Assembly: GCA_903856555.1 (NCBI GenBank)
Contig: CAIOCC010000037.1
Location: 1-11,043, forward strand
DNA from: an uncultured Bacteroidota bacterium
GTDB taxonomy: Bacteria; Bacteroidota; Bacteroidia; UBA7662
Reading direction: 5' to 3'
DNA length: 11,043 nucleotides
A program made the position numbers and the translations under genes. Each line of letters opens with the position of its first letter. Position 1 is the stretch's first letter. Under the pieces are notes generated by a model, which did no database searches, was not told where the DNA came from, and worked only from the letters and a program-made list of their open reading frames with translations. Below, piece after piece: positions 1 to 7,746 of the stretch.

Positions 1-1368
1 CTCGGCCAGAATCCGAACCGAAAGGGCCTCCAAATACTGATCGATATCGCCGGCTCCGATGGTAACTACTAAATCCGAAGGATGTTCCAACACGTCCTGT
101 ATCCAATCTGGGCACAGCCCTTCACTGAGGGGCAAACATCGATTTGGACAGGTCATATCCTTGGCAATCAATGAACTATCAACGCCGGTCATGGACTTCT
201 CGCGGGCGGCATACACCGGCAACAACCAACATTCGTCCAAGGCCGAAAGGGAGCGAGCAAATTCCGGTGCAAAGTCCCGGGTTCGGCTGTAGAGATGCGG
301 TTGGAACAAACCCAAGATCCGGCTGTTGGGATGCATAAGACGCAAACCCCGGATGAGGGCATCAATTTCGCGGGGGTGATGGGCGTAATCGTCCACCAGC
401 CAACGGCGTTTGCCACGGGCCACGTACTCGAACCTTCGCTTGATGCCTTTGAAATCCGCCATGGCCGGGGCGATGCTCTCCGGAGCAACCCCACATTCCA
501 AAGCAATGGTGATGGCCGCCATAGCGTTTTCGATGTTATGCTGACCAGGTAGCATGCTGGGGATATCCTTGATGACGGTTTTGCCATGGTAATCAAACCA
601 GAGATACCCCTCCGAAACCGCCACCTGATCCGCATAAATGCCATCGTTGCTCCCATAGGTCAAATGCCGAACACCCTCCATAGGCTGGAGATCCAACCCC
701 GAACGGGTCACCAACAATCGAGCGGCCGATTGGGCAAATTGACGATACGAGCGAAGTACAGCCCCCGCATCCCCGTACACGTCCAGGTGATCCGGATCCG
801 TGCTGGTCACCACCGCCCATTCGGGCTGCAATTCGTGAAAAGAACGATCGTATTCGTCGGCTTCAACCACCATCATCGCCTGATCGCTGCCCATCATGAG
901 GTTCGAAGAGGCATCAACCCCCAGACCACCCAAAAAGGCCGTAACATCCAATCCTCCGCAACGCAACAAATGAGCAATCAACGAGGTCGTTGTGGTCTTG
1001 CCATGCGTTCCGGCCACCGCCACCGTGGGACGACGCGCGGTTAGCAAGCCCAACATTCGAGCCCTCTTGATGATGGTATAGTTGCCATTCCGAAAAAAGG
1101 TCAGCCAAGGCTGATCAAAAGGAACCGCCGGGGTGTAAATCACCAAGCAATGTTCGGGGTGCTCATCAAAGGGGGGTGGGCATTGTTCGGTGTTCAAATG
1201 GTCCAAAACCAAGGCCCCGGAGGCCTGCAAAGAACGGGTGATATCGCTGCTAACGCGGTCATAGCCCGCGACTTCCTTGCCAGATAACAAAAGATAACGG
1301 GCAAGGGCGCTCATTCCGATACCACCGATACCGATCAAAAAATAGCGCTTGTAGGCCATGGGATTCAT
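1..1368 (-). CDS. murC: UDP-N-acetylmuramate--L-alanine ligase MurC, 3' end cut off by the window edge
   Basis: MurC is the cytoplasmic ATP-dependent ligase that starts the stem peptide by joining L-Ala to UDP-MurNAc. I translated the minus strand from ATG at 1368 and found 456 codons open to the left edge, with no stop and no frameshift. Seen: YFLIGIGGIGMSALA at 9-23, the start of the UDP-binding domain; P-loop GTHGKTTTT at 120-128 (the His is typical of MurC); VEADEYDRSF at 168-177; TDPDHLDVYGD at 190-200; GQHNIENAM at 276-284 or close; FKGIKRRFEYV at 306-316; VDDYAHHPREI at 325-335; FQPHLYSRTRDF at 355-366; and LPVYAAREKSMTGV followed near the edge by GAGDID. MurC is usually about 450-480 residues, so only the last few to about 20 are missing. 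A second in-frame ATG at 1359 is possible, but 1368 forms the ATGA junction with murG. In Bacteroidota ftsQ, ftsA and ftsZ usually follow. Confidence 0.96.
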   Translation of the reverse strand, partial: MNPMAYKRYFLIGIGGIGMSALARYLLLSGKEVAGYDRVSSDITRSLQASGALVLDHLNTEQCPPPFDEHPEHCLVIYTPAVPFDQPWLTFFRNGNYTIIKRARMLGLLTARRPTVAVAGTHGKTTTTSLIAHLLRCGGLDVTAFLGGLGVDASSNLMMGSDQAMMVVEADEYDRSFHELQPEWAVVTSTDPDHLDVYGDAGAVLRSYRQFAQSAARLLVTRSGLDLQPMEGVRHLTYGSNDGIYADQVAVSEGYLWFDYHGKTVIKDIPSMLPGQHNIENAMAAITIALECGVAPESIAPAMADFKGIKRRFEYVARGKRRWLVDDYAHHPREIDALIRGLRLMHPNSRILGLFQPHLYSRTRDFAPEFARSLSALDECWLLPVYAAREKSMTGVDSSLIAKDMTCPNRCLPLSEGLCPDWIQDVLEHPSDLVVTIGAGDIDQYLEALSVRILAE

Positions 1369-2492
1369 GCGGCGTTCTCTTGGTAGGTTAATTCAAACAA
1401 ATCGGTGGCAATCCGTTGGGCTGCATCCGGGCGGGACCATTTGCGAAGGCCCATGGCCTTGGTCTTGGCTGCCTCGGGGTCTTGTCCCCATTCCAAAAGT
1501 ACCTTGGGTAAATCGTTGGCAATCGTCGCATCGCTGCTAATCCACGCCAGCGACAAATCCACCCAATTCATGGCATTGTGATGCTGATGATTTTCGGCAA
1601 CATACGGTGAAGGAACCAACAAACAGGGTTTGGCCACCAAAGCCAATTCACTCATGGTACCCGCCCCCGCTCGCGATACAATCCAATCGGCCGCGGCATA
1701 GGCCATGGTCATCTCCTGGACAAAAGGCAAAACCCGAAGGTTCGGTCCTTGCTTTGCTTGGAGGTCCTCCGGCAATTGGTAGTGGCGTCCGCATTGCCAT
1801 AGCCAGACCACATCGGCTGATCCGGAACGCAAACAGGCCTCCACCGCTTCGTTCAAAGCTCTGGCACCCAAACTCCCCCCCAATACCAACACCGTTTTAC
1901 GTTCCCCTGTCAAACCCCAAAACTTCAAGGCCTCCTCACGGCCAGGACCTTGATTTAACAATTCAGGTCGGACCGGGTTGCCAGTAACCACCGTTTTGTT
2001 CGAGCCAAAATACTTTTCCATGCCTTCAAAAGCCACATAAACCCGGCGAGTAGCCGCGGAGAGAAAACGATTGGTTGCCCCGGGGATGGCGTTTTGTTCT
2101 TGCAAAGCGGTTGGTAGACCCATCCGTTGAGCAACCCAAAGAAGGGGACCGCTCGCGTAACCGCCAACGCCCACGACCACATGGGGGCGGAACTTTCGTA
2201 ACAAATTCCATGCCTGCACCAAAGAAACCAGAACCTGCAGGGGCAGGGCCAGGTTTTTCCACAGGGCTTTGCGTTGGAAACCACGGATCCAAAAACCCGT
2301 AATGGAGAATCCTGCCTTGGGAACCTGGGTCATTTCTATTTTGCCCAGGGCGCCCACAAAATGAACCGAACAATCCGGTCTCAAAGCTTTGCATGCTTGG
2401 GCAATGCTGATCGCCGGAAAAACATGGCCTCCGGTTCCACCGCCGCTCACCATGATTCTCCAACCCGAATCCTGTTGACGAGACCTAGGCAT
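1365..2492 (-). CDS. murG: UDP-N-acetylglucosamine--N-acetylmuramyl-(pentapeptide) pyrophosphoryl-undecaprenol N-acetylglucosamine transferase MurG
   Basis: MurG is a GT28-family peripheral membrane glycosyltransferase on the cytoplasmic face that adds GlcNAc to lipid I, making lipid II for FtsW. It has 375 residues, two Rossmann-like halves. Seen: MVSGGGTGGHVFPA at 14-27, HFVGALGKIEM at 44-54, VVGVGGYASGP at 106-116, LQEQNAIPGATN at 130-141, TGNPVR at 170-175, VLGGSLGARALNE at 203-215, SRAGAGTMSEL at 273-283 and AENHQHHNA at 299-307, the last two forming the UDP-GlcNAc site. The ATG at 2492 is chosen because a strong GGAGG lies 6 bases upstream and it leaves about 10 residues before the first strand; an in-frame ATG at 2522 would place 10 more residues upstream and has no such site. 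It overlaps the ftsW stop by 8 bases and its own TGA overlaps murC as ATGA. Secure. Confidence 0.97.
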   Translation of the reverse strand: MPRSRQQDSGWRIMVSGGGTGGHVFPAISIAQACKALRPDCSVHFVGALGKIEMTQVPKAGFSITGFWIRGFQRKALWKNLALPLQVLVSLVQAWNLLRKFRPHVVVGVGGYASGPLLWVAQRMGLPTALQEQNAIPGATNRFLSAATRRVYVAFEGMEKYFGSNKTVVTGNPVRPELLNQGPGREEALKFWGLTGERKTVLVLGGSLGARALNEAVEACLRSGSADVVWLWQCGRHYQLPEDLQAKQGPNLRVLPFVQEMTMAYAAADWIVSRAGAGTMSELALVAKPCLLVPSPYVAENHQHHNAMNWVDLSLAWISSDATIANDLPKVLLEWGQDPEAAKTKAMGLRKWSRPDAAQRIATDLFELTYQENAA

Positions 2493-3708
2493 ACGACACC
2501 TCCCCTTTGGAGGGGACGGCATCGCCCCCTTTGTTCGTTTGGCTTTCGCCTTCGATATCCAATTCCGACCAATCGCCTTCGCCTGTCATGTCCCGGCTAA
2601 CACTCATAACAACCCCCATGGCCAAGGCATTGATCAGGATGGAACTGCCACCGTGCGATATAAACGGCAGGGTCTGCCCGGTTACCGGCATGGCGCTCAC
2701 CGAAACCAGCATATTCACCACGGCCTGGGCCATCAAGGCCATACCCATCCCCGATGCGATATAAGCCCCGTAAGGCGAACGGGCATTCATGGCAATTTTT
2801 CGAATGCGATAAAACAGACCCAGGTAAAGCACCAAAACCCAGGCAGCTCCTGCAATCCCGTACTCTTCGATCACAATGGCGTAAATAAAATCCGAATAGG
2901 CATGGGGCAAAAAATTTCGTTGGATGCTTTTGCCGGGACCCTTGCCCCAAAGTCCCCCGTCCGATACGGCTATTTTGGCTTGCATGACCTGAAAATCCTC
3001 TTGACCAGGGGTCGGAGATAGATACGACTCCATGCGATTCTTCCAAACGCGGGCGCGTGGCCAGCCTGCCAGATAAGCCACCGTCACCAGGAGGAACACG
3101 ACCAAAAGACCACCGCCAACCACCTTGGTTAAGTCAACCAAGCGGGCACCGGCCACCCAAATCATGCCGATTCCCACGCCCAATAACATAAGGGCTGTCG
3201 ATAAATTTTCGGGGGCAATCAAAACAGCCGTTACCATCAATCCCCCTAACAAATGCATCCATCCATCCCGGAATCGCCGAATTCGCTCGTCTTTTTGTAA
3301 CAAAGCCAAACCCCGGGCCAGCCACAAAATCAAGAAAAATCGTGCAGGATCCGAGGCCTGAAAGCTGATGTTCGTAAATGGAATCACCAACGACCTGGAG
3401 GCCGAATTGATGGTTTGCCCATAGACCAGGGTCACAGCCAGAATGGCACAACCGATATACACCCCCCAAGCCGATAACCGACCCAACCAGAGGTAAGGGA
3501 TGCGGTGTGCAAAGAGCATGATGACGCCTCCCAACAATAGTTTGAAGCCATGGGCCAACAAGGAACGCTCGGTGTTTCCATCGTACTCCCTCAGGGCCAA
3601 TTGGCCGGTGGATGAATAAATCAGCGGCAAGGAGCTCAGCATGAGGAGCCCTATCAGAATCCAGAGGACCCGATCTCCTTTGAACAAGGCCGACCAACGA
3701 TTCATCAT
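2485..3708 (-). CDS. ftsW: Septal peptidoglycan glycosyltransferase FtsW (SEDS family)
   Basis: FtsW polymerises lipid II into septal glycan in the inner membrane, paired with FtsI. The protein has 407 residues with about ten hydrophobic segments beginning at 13-31. Family motifs: SFQASDPARF at 115-124, in place of the common FQPSE form and near the FQTSD version seen in Bacteroidota; APENLSTALM at 165-174; GLWGKGPGKSIQRNFLPHA at 252-270; D273 in YSDFIYA, at the place of the catalytic aspartate of SEDS enzymes; and LPFISHGGSSI at 347-357. A polar, acidic cytoplasmic tail follows from about 373 to 407. Two adjacent ATG codons (3708 and 3705) could both start it. The gap to the murD stop is 15 bases and holds no clear Shine-Dalgarno sequence. 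The 3' end overlaps murG by 8 bases and supplies its ribosome-binding site. RodA is the alternative SEDS member, but the position between murD and murG argues for FtsW. Confidence 0.95.
   Translation of the reverse strand: MMNRWSALFKGDRVLWILIGLLMLSSLPLIYSSTGQLALREYDGNTERSLLAHGFKLLLGGVIMLFAHRIPYLWLGRLSAWGVYIGCAILAVTLVYGQTINSASRSLVIPFTNISFQASDPARFFLILWLARGLALLQKDERIRRFRDGWMHLLGGLMVTAVLIAPENLSTALMLLGVGIGMIWVAGARLVDLTKVVGGGLLVVFLLVTVAYLAGWPRARVWKNRMESYLSPTPGQEDFQVMQAKIAVSDGGLWGKGPGKSIQRNFLPHAYSDFIYAIVIEEYGIAGAAWVLVLYLGLFYRIRKIAMNARSPYGAYIASGMGMALMAQAVVNMLVSVSAMPVTGQTLPFISHGGSSILINALAMGVVMSVSRDMTGEGDWSELDIEGESQTNKGGDAVPSKGEVSYA
2499..2513 (-). promoter_or_regulatory. murG ribosome-binding site within ftsW, able to fold into a hairpin
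   Basis: On the mRNA strand GGAGG (2503-2499) lies 6 bases before the murG ATG at 2492, as good a Shine-Dalgarno match as can be had and the only strong one in the window. Directly upstream is CCTCC (2513-2509); it pairs perfectly with GGAGG across a 5-base loop (AAAGG). A competing fold pairs CCCCT (2515-2511) with AGGGG (2506-2502). The hairpin sits in the last codons of ftsW, so a ribosome finishing ftsW would open it. The sequence is directly visible; the regulatory role is inferred, and the same bases also encode the Pro-Ser-Lys-Gly-Glu-Val end of FtsW. Confidence 0.55.
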
Positions 3709-3723
3709 GGGGCTGCGAATTCT

Positions 3724-5094
3724 CTAGAGTTGATTAACGTAATACTTGAACTGGCGACCCCGGTCTTCGTAGTTCTCAAAAAAATCAAAACTGGCACAAG
3801 CGGGCGATAACAAAACGGCGTCTCCTTTTTGGGCCAATTGATACGCTCTTTGAACACATTCCTGCATACCGGAAACATTGACGATCACGGGTACCTTACC
3901 GGCAAAGGCCTCGTGCAGGGCCCGGTTGTCTTTGCCCATACAGATCAAAACCTTGACCTTGGAAGCTACCAAATCATACAAGGCGGTATAATCGTTTCCC
4001 TTGTCCACACCCCCCGCAATCCAGAGCACCGGCTTGTCCATGGATTCCAAGGCATACCAGGTTGAATTGACATTGGTCGCCTTGGAATCGTTGATATAAT
4101 CGACCCCACGAATGCGGCCAACTTTTTCGAGGCGATGCTCCAGCTGATCAAAATTGGTCAAACTCTCGCGGATACTTTCTTTGCGAACTTCCATCAATTG
4201 AGCGACGACCGCCGCTGCCATGGAATTGTACGCGTTGTGTCGGCCAACCAAGGCCAATTCATTCAGGGGGATGGACATAAGTTCGTCGTTAATTTCGAGT
4301 TGCAGTTGAGAGTCTAGGGTGTAGGCCCCTCCTCCAAAGGAGGAAGAACGATTCCACGATACGGTATAGGTTTGAAACGGTCTTTGTTGCAATTGATCCA
4401 GTCCTTGGCGGCTGTAGGCGTCATCGCTGCACCAAACCAAGGCGCTGCGTTGATCCATGTTACGAACCAGCCTCATCTTGGATGCCACATAGTTTTCCAT
4501 GCGATAGCCGTAGCGATCCAAGTGATCGGGGGTAATATTGGTTAGTACACCGACATCAAACCGGGTTTTGAAGAGTCCGTCCAACTGAAAGGAACTCACT
4601 TCCAGGACATAAACATCCGGGACCGTGTTTGGATCGGCCAACAAATCATCGGCCACCGCCCCCGCAAAGCTGCGGCCCATGTTGCCGGCCATAGCCGCAC
4701 GCACTCCCCCGCTCTTGAGAACATGATGAGTCAGATGGGTGGTGGTGGTTTTGCCGTTGGTTCCGGTAATCCCTACCAACTTGGCTTGGGTATGAGCGGC
4801 GGCGAATTCGATTTCATCCACCACGGGTAGGCCCTTTTTCAAGGCCGCTTGAATCCACGGCAATTCGGGAGCAATACCTGGGCTTTTGATCACCAAATCC
4901 GGGTTCCAGGAGGGGATGTCTTTGGAACAAGAGGGCGTGTACGGAATGTCCAAGGCTTCCAATTGGCGGATGCGCTCTTCGCGAATCGTGCCTTGATCCC
5001 ACACCTCGACCTCCATACCCAAAACCTTGCCCAAACGGGCGGCACCACAACCGCTTTCACCGGCTCCCAAAACAAGCAAGCGTTCCCTTTTCAT
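3724..5094 (-). CDS. murD: UDP-N-acetylmuramoylalanine--D-glutamate ligase MurD
   Basis: MurD is the cytoplasmic ATP-dependent ligase that adds D-glutamate to UDP-MurNAc-L-Ala. It has 456 residues from ATG at 5094. Visible: a Rossmann-like N-terminal domain with LLVLGAGESG at 6-15, KSPGIAP at 70-76, P-loop GITGTNGKTTTT at 108-119, LEVSSFQLD at 164-172, NITPDHLDRYG at 186-196, the lysine expected to be carbamylated (K206 in NYVASKMRL), GRHNAYN at 284-290, HRLE at 320-323, NDSKATN at 335-341, AGGVDKG at 360-366 and LSPACASFDFFENYEDRG at 429-446. The frame stays open for 112 codons upstream, but that part is the mraY gene read in another frame and resembles nothing; ATG at 5094 overlaps the mraY stop (ATGA) and gives the standard N-terminus. 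A Ser/Gly-rich loop at 250-256 carries a short inverted repeat. It ends 15 bases before ftsW. Secure. Confidence 0.97.
   Translation of the reverse strand: MKRERLLVLGAGESGCGAARLGKVLGMEVEVWDQGTIREERIRQLEALDIPYTPSCSKDIPSWNPDLVIKSPGIAPELPWIQAALKKGLPVVDEIEFAAAHTQAKLVGITGTNGKTTTTHLTHHVLKSGGVRAAMAGNMGRSFAGAVADDLLADPNTVPDVYVLEVSSFQLDGLFKTRFDVGVLTNITPDHLDRYGYRMENYVASKMRLVRNMDQRSALVWCSDDAYSRQGLDQLQQRPFQTYTVSWNRSSSFGGGAYTLDSQLQLEINDELMSIPLNELALVGRHNAYNSMAAAVVAQLMEVRKESIRESLTNFDQLEHRLEKVGRIRGVDYINDSKATNVNSTWYALESMDKPVLWIAGGVDKGNDYTALYDLVASKVKVLICMGKDNRALHEAFAGKVPVIVNVSGMQECVQRAYQLAQKGDAVLLSPACASFDFFENYEDRGRQFKYYVNQL
4330..4344. repeat. Short perfect inverted repeat inside murD
   Basis: TCCTCC, three A, GGAGGA on the plus strand: two 6-base arms around a 3-base spacer. 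It falls in the codons for the Ser-Ser-Phe-Gly-Gly loop of MurD (about residues 251-255). In the mRNA the downstream arm contains GGAGG, but no start codon follows at useful distance and no T-run follows, so neither a start site nor a terminator is implied. It is probably a product of Ser (TCC) and Gly (GGA) codons. Confidence 0.4.
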
Positions 5095-6227
5095 CGCAGT
5101 TTGAGCATGGTAAAGGTTAGAATCACCAAAAGAATCGTAACAATCCAAAACCGAGTGACCAATTTGGGCTCCGCCAGGCCTCCCAATTCGTAATGATGGT
5201 GCAGCGGCGCCATCCGGAATACCCGTTGGCCAACGCCCGTTCTTTTTTTGGTGTATCGAAACCAAGTGACTTGGATAATGACCGATAGGCTCTCCACAAA
5301 AAAGATCCCGCAAAGGATGGGCAGCATCAGTTCCATTTTGATAATCAGGGCGACGGAAGCAAAGGCACCCCCCAAGGCCATGGACCCGGTATCCCCCATA
5401 AAGACCTGGGCCGGGTAGGCATTGTACCACAAAAATCCAATACAGGCTCCAACCAAAGCCGCCAAGAAAACCACCACCTCCCCAGAACCAGGCACATACA
5501 AGAGGTTCAGGTAGGAAGCGAGTTTGATATTACCCGACATGTAAGCCAGAATGCCCAAACCCGTGCCAACAATGGCACTGGTTCCTGCGGCCAGACCATC
5601 GACCCCGTCGGTAAGATTGACGGCATTGGTAACCGCGGTAACAATAAATACAATCAGCGCAAAGTAAAAGACCCAAACCAGGGAAGGATCCCAACCCAGT
5701 TTGGAATAATCCAACCCGTATTTGGTGATAGGCAGGTTGGTTTTGAGGGCCATCGTCGAAATATCCCGGTGGTAGTAAAGGACCGAGGCAATCAAGAGCC
5801 CCAAACCAATTTGACCAATGACTTTGGAACGGGAACGCAGGCCTTTTTTGTCTTTCAAAAAGACTTTGATATAATCGTCCACCCCACCAATCACGCCCAT
5901 CCACAGGGTGGCTACGAGCATCAAAATCACATAAATATTATCGGGCCGTGCAGCCAAAAGGGTCGGCACTATGATGGAAACCAACAAGATCAGCCCTCCC
6001 ATGGTCGGCGTTCCTTTCTTGGAAAGGTGGGTGGCCGGCCCGGTATCACGGATGCTTTCTCCGATTTGCTTGGCCTGTAGCCAGCGGATAATCCGCTTGC
6101 CGATGAACAAACTGATTAACAAGGAAAGGGCCGCGGCCAGCGAAGCGCGGAAGGTGATAAATCGAAAGGCCCCGGCACCGCTGAGGTCCCATACCCTGTC
6201 CAAATAATCAAAGAGGTAGTACAACAC
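5091..6227 (-). CDS. mraY: Phospho-N-acetylmuramoyl-pentapeptide-transferase MraY
   Basis: MraY is the multi-pass inner-membrane enzyme that transfers phospho-MurNAc-pentapeptide from UDP to undecaprenyl phosphate, making lipid I. The protein has 378 residues with about ten hydrophobic segments. Motifs seen: KKGTPTMGG at 70-78, GGVDDYIKV at 114-122 with the Mg-binding aspartate pair D117-D118, NLTDGVDGLAAG at 204-215, NAYPAQVFMGDTGS at 269-282 (catalytic aspartate D279), and PLHHHYE at 341-347. The start is GTG at 6227 followed by a TTG codon; this choice gives the MLYYLF N-terminus common in Bacteroidota MraY. It begins 4 bases after the murE stop, without a visible ribosome-binding site, and its TGA overlaps the murD ATG as ATGA. 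In many other phyla murF sits between murE and mraY; here it does not. Secure. Confidence 0.97.
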   Translation of the reverse strand: MLYYLFDYLDRVWDLSGAGAFRFITFRASLAAALSLLISLFIGKRIIRWLQAKQIGESIRDTGPATHLSKKGTPTMGGLILLVSIIVPTLLAARPDNIYVILMLVATLWMGVIGGVDDYIKVFLKDKKGLRSRSKVIGQIGLGLLIASVLYYHRDISTMALKTNLPITKYGLDYSKLGWDPSLVWVFYFALIVFIVTAVTNAVNLTDGVDGLAAGTSAIVGTGLGILAYMSGNIKLASYLNLLYVPGSGEVVVFLAALVGACIGFLWYNAYPAQVFMGDTGSMALGGAFASVALIIKMELMLPILCGIFFVESLSVIIQVTWFRYTKKRTGVGQRVFRMAPLHHHYELGGLAEPKLVTRFWIVTILLVILTFTMLKLR

Positions 6228-6231
6228 GGGT

Positions 6232-7746
6232 TCAGGATTTAGAATTTGCGTCGATGGAGTCCATCGAGTTCAAGTAATGCGTCAACCGCTCACGGTCACT
6301 GAAGGGGATGCGTTGACCCTGAATTTCTTGGTAGGCTTCGTGCCCTTTGCCGGCCACCAAAATCATATCCCCCGGGCGACTCAACCGAACCGCTTCGCGG
6401 ATGGCCCCGTCCCGGTCTGCGATGGAATGAACCCGCTCCGATTCTGCATCTGCAGGCAATCCTTCACGCATTTGTTCCAAAATCCGAAACGGGTCTTCGC
6501 TACGCGGGTTGTCCGAGGTCATCACCAATACATCGGAATGCTTGTAGGCCACTTCGGCCATCAAGGGACGCTTGCCCTGGTCGCGATCGCCGCCACAACC
6601 AAAGACCACCAAGAGGCGGCTAGGGCCTTTTTGGAGATCCTTGAGGGTGGTCAAAACCTGCTCCAAGGCATCGGGGGTATGGGCGTAATCCACCAAGCCC
6701 CAGCGGCCCTCGGGTCCTTTCAGGCTCCACATTCGTCCCTGCGGTGGCTGGGCCTGCGCCAATGCCTTGGAAATTTCGGTGGGGGCCGCCGATAACAAGC
6801 GAGCCACCGCATAAACAGCCAAGGCGTTGTAGGCGTTGAAACGCCCCGTCAGGTTGGCCTGCACGGGGATTTCGGTCGTATCCATGCGCAATGAACCCGG
6901 CTCCAGGACCAGATTGGATCCACCAAAAACCACTTGGCCTGCCGGTAGATCCGCCCCGCCTTTCAAAGTGTAGGCGACCCGGTTGGCTGCACTGCAGGAA
7001 ACCATGGCCTGACCGTAGGCATCGTCCGCATTGTACAGGGCAAAGGCGGTTGATTCCAGGCTATCAAAAAAGGCACGCTTGGCCAAAAAATAATTTTCCA
7101 TCGTGCCGTGATAGTCCAGATGGTCCCGGGTCAAATTGGTAAAGACCCCGCCCCGAAAACGCAATCCACGGACCCGATGCTGAGCCATTGCATGGGAACT
7201 AACCTCCATAAAGACGTACCGGCATCCGGCCTCTTTCATTTCTCGTAACAATTCGTTGATTCGAAGGGCATCCGGGGTGGTATGGGTCGAAGGAAGGACG
7301 CGATCCCCCACCCTGCACTCGACGGTGGATATCAAACCGCAGGGAAATCCCATTTGGCTAAATACCTGGTAAAGAAGGGTCACTACACTGGTTTTCCCAT
7401 TGGTCCCCGTCACCCCGATCAGGTCGAAATCCCGCGATGGATGCCCCTGCATCGCCGATGCCAACAGACCCAAAGCTTCGGCACTGTTTTGAACGCGAAC
7501 CAAGGTGCTTTGTGGGTAGGCCTCCGCCCATGGTGCCAAGTCATTTTCGACCACCACCACGCTAACTCCGGCCCTCAGTGCCTCTTCAACCCAGGTATGG
7601 CCGTCTACTCGACTACCGCGGATCGCGACCCACAATGCACCAGGCTTTGCCTCCCGATGATCGGCGCATACCGATTCGATGGAAAGATCCAGCGGGCCTC
7701 TGGTGTCGAGGACTTCCAATTCCCGGAGTAACAAATCCAGTTTCAT
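6232..7746 (-). CDS. murE: UDP-N-acetylmuramoyl-L-alanyl-D-glutamate--2,6-diaminopimelate ligase MurE
   Basis: This cytoplasmic ATP-dependent ligase adds the third amino acid to the muropeptide. With ATG at 7746 it has 504 residues, the usual MurE length. Visible: N-terminal UDP-substrate domain (1-100), ATP-binding P-loop GTNGKTS at 114-120, THTTPD at 154-159, MEVSSHA, NLTRDHLDYHG, the lysine expected to be carbamylated (K223 in YFLAKRAFF), VDYAHTPDAL, GCGGDRDQGKRP at 383-394, and DNPR at 412-415 followed by SEDP. DNPR is the known signature for meso-diaminopimelate; lysine-adding enzymes differ there. GKGHE at 466-470 closes the C-terminal domain. An in-frame GTG one codon upstream (7749, GTGATG) is the alternative start. 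The ftsI stop and murE ATG form TGATG, so re-initiation by the same ribosome is likely; a weak purine run (GGGG) sits about 5 bases before the GTG. Secure. Confidence 0.97.
   Translation of the reverse strand: MKLDLLLRELEVLDTRGPLDLSIESVCADHREAKPGALWVAIRGSRVDGHTWVEEALRAGVSVVVVENDLAPWAEAYPQSTLVRVQNSAEALGLLASAMQGHPSRDFDLIGVTGTNGKTSVVTLLYQVFSQMGFPCGLISTVECRVGDRVLPSTHTTPDALRINELLREMKEAGCRYVFMEVSSHAMAQHRVRGLRFRGGVFTNLTRDHLDYHGTMENYFLAKRAFFDSLESTAFALYNADDAYGQAMVSCSAANRVAYTLKGGADLPAGQVVFGGSNLVLEPGSLRMDTTEIPVQANLTGRFNAYNALAVYAVARLLSAAPTEISKALAQAQPPQGRMWSLKGPEGRWGLVDYAHTPDALEQVLTTLKDLQKGPSRLLVVFGCGGDRDQGKRPLMAEVAYKHSDVLVMTSDNPRSEDPFRILEQMREGLPADAESERVHSIADRDGAIREAVRLSRPGDMILVAGKGHEAYQEIQGQRIPFSDRERLTHYLNSMDSIDANSKS

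Noticed and set aside
189..1108. Three minus-strand open frames (189-656, 593-820, 914-1108) where no long closed frame is present
   Set aside because: They are out-of-frame readings of murC. The true murC frame is open from 1368 to the left edge and carries all MurC motifs, so murC is neither frameshifted nor broken.
4330..4344. Inverted repeat in murD as a terminator or hidden ribosome-binding site
   Set aside because: No T-run follows it and no start codon lies at a suitable distance after the GGAGG; it sits in a Ser/Gly codon run mid-gene.
5095..5430. Upstream extension of the murD reading frame
   Set aside because: This part overlaps the MraY C-terminus in another frame and has no MurD-like sequence; ATG at 5094 gives the standard MurD start.
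6277..6795. A 172-codon open frame on the plus strand
   Set aside because: Antisense to the C-terminal half of murE, no recognisable motif, no supporting ribosome-binding site or operon context.
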